Shown piece by piece: positions 32,401 through 41,400 of a stretch of DNA of 64,000 nucleotides. How positions within the stretch are numbered: position 1 is the stretch's first letter; every line of letters begins with the position of its first letter. The translations under genes and the position numbers were made by a program. The notes beneath the pieces were generated by a model, which had not been told where the DNA came from, did no database searches, and saw nothing but the letters and a program-made list of their open reading frames with translations. Source of the stretch: Azorinus chamasolen (taxonomy: Eukaryota > Mollusca > Bivalvia > Cardiida > Solecurtidae); contig OY755238.1 of NCBI GenBank assembly GCA_963576725.1, positions 26,628,334 to 26,692,333 on the forward strand, given 5' to 3'.

Positions 32401-35400
32401 CACAGACATTAACCCTTCTCTTGCTGAATTTTAAAATACATTTCTCCTTCTTTACCCACACCCTGTTGTATAATTACATATATCTTCACTGTGTACAAGT
32501 ATTTCGCTGTGCAATCACTGCTGTGGAGTGCACTGGTTGCACAATCAACTTGTAAATAGTGCAGATCCTGATGAGACAGCTCCTGCAGGAGCTGTCTCAT
32601 CTGGGTCTTTACCATTTACAGGTAGGTATATTGACGTGAATAGCAAGCGAAGGGTTAATGCACTGGCATTTGCAAACAGTGTACACCCCAATCAGGCGCC
32701 CTCTGATCAGGGTCCACGCTATTTATCATTGAAAATCCTCTAGTAAGCTTTAATAAATCTTTTTATACAGAGTGGACTCTAGAATTAACCCTTTCCCTCA
32801 TATTGACGACTTTTGGCGACTCTGTACAAGTCACTTTGTGAAACCCTTGTGATAAATAGAGCATTTGCTCCTACAGGAGCAAATGCTCTATTTATCACAA
32901 TGGTTTCAAACTACAAAAGTTTCCTTTTCTCTAGTTAATGCTTCTTTTCAGTAGATTTATTCAAAGAGGTTGTATCTAAAAATAGCCTATGAGGGAATGG
33001 GTTAAACACTGATTGGCTAATCCAAACACATTTTTTTGCCAATAGGAACATAGCCCAATAAAATCCCGACTTACTTCACAGATTCTCCAGCAAAGTCATA
33101 CACTTTGGTCACAGTAATGGTTGACTGTGGTTTTGCAGCAACACTCCCAATGACTGTGGCTGTGGCGGTTACTTGCGGTGCTTTGACCGTCGCTGATGAA
33201 GGGGCTGTAGCTGGCTAAATAGAGAACACATTCAACATTGTAGTAATGCTAAGTTACATGCTGTATTTCAAGTAGAATGGTCCCTCTTTCTTTAACCCAT
33301 TCCTGCATATGAACCTTTCAACACCTCTGTGAAAGTCACTTTGTGAAACTCTTGTGATAAAAAGAGCATTTGCTCCAAAGGAGCAAATGCTCTTTTTATC
33401 ACAAGGGTTTCCAAAATACACAATTCTAAAATGTTCCTTTCCTCCTAAATGCTCCTTTTCGGTAGATTTATTCAAAGAGGTTGGATCTAAAAATAGCCTA
33501 TGTTGGAATGGGTTAATGGTAAATAAAAGATTAAATTTGTTTGTGGGTTGGAATGACAAACAAAGCAGATTCTGACTATTATACCGTATAACTGGTTATT
33601 TAAGCGGGTGCAAATTTTCGCGGTTTGGGGTCTAAAATGGTATAATTTATTTCTGCGATTTTAATTTTTGCAGATTTATTGTCTCGGTCCCAGCAAAAAT
33701 CTTATATGTTCTATATTGTTCTACCATTTAGGCCCAGAGAGGCTATTTAACAAATTTGCATTTCACACTCTAATTACTCGAACACAAAAGGATGGCAAAC
33801 ACAGCTTTACCCTTCCTGTTAGATTGTCGGTCTCCCGGTGCGCGTGTTTTTCACACTTCGTAAGTGCACCACATCAATGGAATTAATTGCTTAATGAGAT
33901 GACATGGGTTATTAAGACAGGTGTGCATGTTATTAGCGAATTATTATTTTTTTAAAATAATGAGATAATAAAACATTAATGACTATTTCAAGAAGTGACT
34001 GTTATTTATAAATGTGTAGTGACTTTTTTTAAAAAAAGCGAAATTGTTTGGAAAACCGGAAGTAAGCACTGTGTTCATGTTCATTAATTTTTGTGCTAGA
34101 TTTCACGACTTGTCACATTTGGTTGTGATAATGTTTGATATTTGTGCATTTAAAAAAAGATTATATATCTCGCGGCGACAAAGCCTCCTATAATGGTACA
34201 TTAGGATCTTGCAATCCCTTTCTAACAAGGTATTTTAGAAGCGCCATTGTTTCAACACGGCACTGTCCAACCAGTCACAAACTGTTATAAACATGTTTAT
34301 GTGTGTTTTCCGATAATGTGTCACTTGACATTTGTGTAATGCTGTATGGGAATGAATATTTTGTGCATTTATTATTTGCGGCCTGACGGCATTCACAAAA
34401 TTCTGCAAATAATATGTTGCCGCAGAAAAAACCCAGTTATACGGTATACGCTACTAAACTTTAAAGGAGCCTTCTCAATTCTACCATACACATAACATTG
34501 CAAAATGGACTTATATCATGAACAGATGAAGCTTGGTTGGCTTTATTGATAATCAAAAACGCAACTGTCTATTAAAATTCCTAAAAAAAAATTTCACTTT
34601 TGAAAAAAAAAGTAATTGTCTTACAATTTGCAGAAAAATACTTGAAGATGAAGTATTTCTAATGATTCTTACTGTATTTGACTAATTTTTGACTAGTAAT
34701 TCTAGCACCAACCAAGAAAATGATTTAAAAAAAAACCCTCAAAATTGAATATAATTCTACAGAGCACAACAGTCGCAATGAATCTGGCTGACAAAGTTAT
34801 ATTGTCAATGAGTAAAACTAGAAATATCACTAAAAGTGATGGAATATCCCTGCTCAGCTGCCTTGATTGCAAATCACACAAGATTTGTGCCTGGTTGTGC
34901 TCCGAACAGATAGACAGACCAACCAACCGACCAACAGACTGACTCCTATATAAACAAGAGCTGTCACAGGACAGTGCGCTGGACTATTCTCTGAGTTATT
35001 AGTGTAAAAATGCTTGCTAGAAGACTAAAATAGTATCCAATGATACTAGAAGCAAGTAATCAGTCTCAGTAAAATATCTTTAATAATATTCAGGATGTAG
35101 GATCTCTTTGAACTCTTTAATGAATGAGAAAATCTTAAGTAAAAAAGTGCAATCATTTCAGTTAAAATGCTTGACAGAGTAATGTACTCTTGCCTACATA
35201 TGAAGCTTGAGGTGGTGAACAAGTGTTCCAAGTTTTAAAGTTTTATCTCAAAGGGTTATGTAAATAAGAGAACATTAACAAAAACCTTAACCAAACGTTC
35301 TACGTTAAAAAGGGCCATAATTCTGTCAAAATGCTTGAAAGAGTTATGTACTCTTACCTACAGATGAAGATTGTAGTGGTGAACAAGTGTTCCAAGTTTC

Positions 35401-38400
35401 AAAGCTTTATTCCAAAGGTAAGAAGCAAAAAGTGGACTTTAACAAAAACCTTAACCAAAAATTCTAAGTTTAAATGGGCTTGACAGAGTTATGTACCCTT
35501 ATCTACAGATTAAGCTTGTGGTGGTGAACAAGTGTTCCAAGTTTCAAAGCTTTATTCCAAAGGTTATAGGCAAAAAGTGGACTTTAACAAAAACCTTAAC
35601 TAAGGTGTGACACGGACGCCGAGGCGAGTAGGATAGCTCCACTATTCTTCGAATAGTCGAGCTAAAAAGTACCTAGTTATAGTCTACTTTCAGTCTGAAT
35701 GACCGCTCAGCCGACTGTACATTTACTCCCCTGGTCAATGAGTCATTGGCCTACAATATTGAGCACTGCTAACATATGGTGCAATCATGCAGCCGCAGTA
35801 CCGGCGAGTGACCCTCACAGGTACCCATTTTAACCCCTGGGTGGAGATGAGGAGCGGGTGGGAGACAAGGAAAAGCATCTCTGAAATTTCCGGGAGGGAT
35901 CGGGTTTGAACCCAGACCTCTGGACTGATAGTCAAGCGCGTTACCACTAGACCACAGCACACCACAAACTTTGTTGGCGGGGTATAAATAATTCTTCTTG
36001 TCATGATACTGCATACCATGATACCGACCAACAAGAATTCCAGTATACCCCCTCAAACATACATTCTAATGCAACATTTTTGTAACACACATTCCGATTG
36101 GTCCACGTGACAAAATTTGAAGCATATAAAGCACCGATATACTGTCGGAAAAATGAATATACTGTCGGAAACCGAATCACTAGAAAATTTACTACGAAAT
36201 ATTCATACATGCATTCATAGTAAAATTGAATGAATGGGTCTGAATGAATGAAGACTCTGACTGAATGACATGTCAAATGTTTTCATTTTTTTCCCCAACA
36301 CATTTTATGATTGTAGTCAATGTGAGTCTGGCGATTCTAATGCCGTCGACTGGTCCGACAATCAGAAGCAGCAGTATTCTTCAATGACAGTCCCATAATG
36401 AAAATTCGCCCCACCCACTCTAGACCACTCGAGGACTCTGCAAATTCCAAACACGCCTGTAGATTGTCACTCCTGATATTTTCCATTTACACGTCCACTT
36501 GGCCTATCATCATTCTCATCAAATATATATATTTACACAGTAGCAATGTCAAGGTCAAATTTGATTCATCTTTGGTAGTTTTGAAAGGGACCTACCGTCA
36601 GAAATTCAAAAAGATCATGACTTAACGGTTTTCATTTATGAAAATCAAAGTGTCAAGTGAAAACACCAGTTCTTGGTATGTTAAATATAAGCACAATTGC
36701 TAGGTTCCGAGAGAACTATTTTCTATATGCGTAATGCGGAGATATGCGGTGTTTCATGACATTATGATATGACGACAGAGAGAAAATATCAAAGGACTTA
36801 AAGTATTGTTTGTTTTTTACCATCTGGATCTATGGTTTCATTAGAATAGGGATAACCATTGCGTATTTGAAGATTTGCAGCAGTATATCGGTGGTTTATA
36901 TGTCGCAAATAATTGTTTTACATGCGCCGCTAACACGTCTCATGTAAAACTAAACTTGTGACATATACTGCTGCAAATCTTCAAATACGCAACGGTTATC
37001 CCCTAATTTGTGGGGGTATAATAAACCATAAGCATACTTTACATATGTTGCTAGTTAAAGCCCCAAGCCCTCCTGTTGATGTCTTTTTTGGTGTGGGCTT
37101 CTTTGGTCCTACATCAGCCATAAAGCTGGACCAGAGATCATCTGCACGCTTCTTCTGCTGGTCCTCTTTCTTCTTCTCCTGTTCAAAACGTATCTGCTCT
37201 TCTAGCTCCTTGTTGAAGTCATCCTTTTCTTCCTGAACTGTAGTGTTGTCTTCGTCTGCGAGTTTTATTCCACCCTTTCTCTTTCTGAAAGCAGTTCAAA
37301 GTTCAATGTCCCTATTTATACTAATCTGTAATTCTGATATAACAAGAGTGTTTGGAGGAACACGTGTGTCACCTGCTCACAGCTGACACAAAAACTTATT
37401 TTTAATATGAAAAAGGGGAATAACTCAAAACTCAAAACATACTGATGCTAGAGTTGTGGCCCTTGTGCAAGACACTTCCTCTCATCATGCTTGTTCCATG
37501 TATGAAATTTGAAAGCTCTATAATGATTAGTTTAGAAATGACAGCCAAAAAAACGAAAGTGTGACGGACAGACAGGCAGACAGCCAGACGGACGGACGGA
37601 CGGACAGACGATGGAAAAGTGATCCCTAAGTGACACACTGCCTCTCGGCAGGTGACACAAAAACTGGTGTCTCCCATCTCCCCTGCGCGGACAAAATTTT
37701 CCATGTAAAAACTCTGCAGAAAATCATCGAACCAGAACAGGAATGAGAAATGCACAACTAGGTATGGTGATGATTTATGATGAAATTTCATGAAAATCTG
37801 ATGAAAGGTTCTGCGGAAAATCATCAAACCGAAACAGGAATAAGATATGAACAACTAGGCATGGTGATCATCAGTCATATGAAGTTTCATGAAAATCTGA
37901 CCAAAGGTTTTGGAGATACCACGTGGACAAAATGTTCGATGTATAAGGTATGGTGCTGATCAATCCTATGAAGTTTCATGAAAATCCGACCAAAGGTTCT
38001 GGAGAAACTGCATGGTCAAATTCAAATCGGACAGACAGATGCCAGGAGATCACAAAAGCTCACCTGTGTGCATACCCAGGTGAGTTAAAAAGATGAAAAC
38101 TGTACATGTTTACTAAACCATGACATAAAAGTTACAGGGAGAATTTAAACTAGAACTCTGGTGTCTCCCCCCCCCCCACACAAAAAAAAACAACCCCACT
38201 ATGTTGTGACCGCCTTTTAGAATGGTCACTTTGACACCATTCTAAAGAGTCATATCACTACATAGGGTTTGGTGGAGAAATGATAATTTTAGTATTTGGA
38301 TATGTACCTTTGTCTACTGCCATGTGTATCATACCACAAACAACAACAAACATCACAAAACATGATTAAATCTCTAAATATCTCTATGTACGACTCACCT

Positions 38401-41400
38401 TGGTCCATTACTTTTCTTTGCAGACTTGCGTTTCTTTGTGATCTTTTCTACATCAGCAGCATCATCTTTTAATAGGTCAAGATTCTCTTCTTCTCCAGAA
38501 TTCTCTTCTTCAGACACTTCCTCTCCATCTATAAAACAAGACACATTTATTGTTTCACTTTAACTCTTTGCACTCTAAGTAATTTTTGTCTGAAACAATT
38601 GTCGTCTGCTTCAGTTCTTAAAATAAACCTTATCTCATTTTCATGCAAAAATATGGTCAAGATGACAAACAATTTGGATCCTGATGAGACGCCGCAATAT
38701 GCGGTGTCTCATCTGGATCCAAACTGTTTGCATAGGTAATCACTGTTTCGCCGCTAGCGTGCAAAGAGTTAACGATCCTTAATCCATTGAAACAATAAGC
38801 AGACAGAGCTACAGATACCTGTGCGTACCCAATTACTAAAATTGTCATTTATCCACCAAACCCTGTGTTGTGACTACTCTTTAGAATCGTCTCGAAAAGA
38901 CGATTCTAAAGAGTGGTCACAACAAAGGGTTTGGTAATGGAACTAGCCATGGATTTGCCTGTTAAAACTCTGATCTAGAGTTTAGAGATCACTTTTAAAC
39001 CCTTTCCTCCATAGGCTATTTTTAGATATAACCACCTTGAATAAATCTACCGAAAAGGAGCATTAACTAGAGAAAAGGAACATTTTAGAAGTTTGTAGTT
39101 TGAACCATTGTGATAAACAGCATTTGCTCCTATAAAGTGACTATTGCAGAGGCGTAGAAAGGCGTATTTATGGAAGAAAGGGTTAAAAAGAGTATTATAT
39201 TACTAACTTTGCAATATTTGGGGGTACTTGTTAAGTAGTAATACTGCATATTTTTATTAAAATGCTTAAATTGGTTTAAAATGTGTTGGTTTTTGGAACT
39301 CATATGTATAAAACTTCGGGCAGATATCAATCTTTTTTCTATCTGTTTCACAGTTTGTCATCTAGACTATATGAAAGTGCATAATTATGTCGTTGCTGCT
39401 AAACTTCTAAACATGAATTTGGCTATCTTTCATGTCTTTGTAGACCACAACTGCCTGTATGAAATCTCAATTCAATATCTCGCTTCCTAATGAGTTTTAA
39501 TGTGCGTTCACATAGGTGACAATCTCTTTTTTTAATTACCCACCCTGCAGGGTATTCATGTCCGAGTTTCACCCACAATCACCGCCGTTGGGTCACCGCT
39601 ATGCGTCATACTCGTTGCATGCATCATACTCAATGTCGTACATGGTTACTTGCAATTTATTCTCCAGGGTTTTCTCTCAGAAAGATATCCGCTCAGACCA
39701 GGGATAGAAACCCGGTCACCAGGTTCAGTCATGCACTCTACCACGTCCCCATAAAAGCATGCTTGTACAGCAAAGCCGTACAAGTGATGATAAACCTATA
39801 TACTGTGACATACTCCCCCAGCAAGTTGAAATTTGTCCCCAATTTCTATGGGTATGAGAACGACTGGGAATCAAACTCGGAGCACATACAGTCACAGCCC
39901 CACGTTGGGCGTCGAATATAACCGGGTGTTCTTATAAAGAAACATACCCGCTCAGATCATACACTGATTGTATTTTATTTCAAATAAATTTTACTGAATT
40001 GTCTTATTGGTCAGCTTTAAATATATTTCAGTTTATGAGTAATTAATGTAAAGATGTTTTTAAAAAAAAACAAATAAATCAATTGTCCAATGAACCCCTG
40101 CTTAATACTTTACACCTAAAATGACTAAGGGTAGAATTGGACAGTCAAGGACAAATTCGAGATGTAGATCTAGAATCCATATCTGTGTAGTGATTGGCCA
40201 GATCTATGTAGTGTAAGGCATCTCCAACAGCTTTGCTGTTGGGTTAACCCTTTGGCAACATGGTTAGAGTGTCGGACTTGTTGTCCAGAGGCCTGGGGTT
40301 CGAATCCCAGTAGAGGTCAGTCCCCCCCCCTCCCACACACACACCTTAGATTTTGTTAGAATTACTTTTCCTGGGACACTCATGTAAACAGAATCTCTAA
40401 TAAAGCAAAAACCAAAGACTTGGCTTTCTCCGGCGTAACATCAAAGTTAAATCTGAACCTCTAAGATCTCTTGCCTACCAAACCCTTGTCAGACCCCAAC
40501 TAGAATATGGTTCAGAGATCTGGTCACCTCATACTCAAATTCTCATGGATCAAGTTGAAGCAGTGCAAAGACGTGCAGCCAGATGGATTAAGGCAGACTA
40601 TTGTAGAACCTCTAGTGTCTCAGAAATGCTCCACTCCCTGAATCTCCGAAAACTTGACTTAAGACAATACCTATGTGAAAGACCTCGTTACCAGCGACAA
40701 AAACCCCAAGAAACTCTACTCTTTTGTCGGTAGCAAGCGGTGCGAGAGTTCTGGTGTCCAAGTGCTTAAAAGCGATGGTGTCGGTCACAGCGACCCAAAA
40801 AGCAAGGCAGATATCCTTAACAAGCAGTTTACCAGTGTCTTCACTGAAGAAGACCGGTCCAGCATTCCATCAATGGGTACAAACAACTATCCAACCATGG
40901 ATCCCTTTCACGTGACCATTAATGGAGTAAAGAAACTGCTCTCTGAACTCGACCCTCACAAAGCACAAGGACCCGACTGTCTGCCACCTAGGTTTTTGAA
41001 AGACTTTGCAAATGAAATTGCACCTGCACTGACCCTTGTGTTTCAAGCCTCCCTTGCACAAGGCCAAGTACCGGATGACTGGAAGCATGCGCTGGTGACC
41101 CCGATCTACAAAAAGGGTGATCGGACGGTTCCAGCAAATTACAGGCCAATCTCTCTAACATCAGTCTGCTGCAAGACCATGGAGCACATCGTCCATAGCC
41201 AAGTAATGAAACACCTGGAGGAACATGACGTTTTGACCGACAGCCAACACGGTTTTCGGAAAAAGCGCTCTTGTGAAAGCCAGTTGGTGCTTACCATTCA
41301 AGACATTGCCTCCAGTTTGGATGATGGTGACCAAATAGATGCAGTGCTCCTTGACTTCAGTAAAGCCTTCGACAAGGTACCCCACCAACGCCTCTCCATC

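Noticed and set aside
35735..36056. Two overlapping minus-strand ORFs
   Set aside because: They cover the tRNA-derived SINE and its flank; no conserved protein motif.
37432..37854. 140-codon minus-strand ORF
   Set aside because: It lies in a repeat with GACGGACGG tracts and tandem units; the translation is repetitive and has no family signature.
40253..40322. Functional tRNA gene
   Set aside because: The T-arm is perfect, but the acceptor stem and anticodon arm do not form a regular cloverleaf.
40545..40733. Separate gene starting at 40545
   Set aside because: It is the 3' part of a reverse-transcriptase ORF (element A) running into the inserted element B in another frame.
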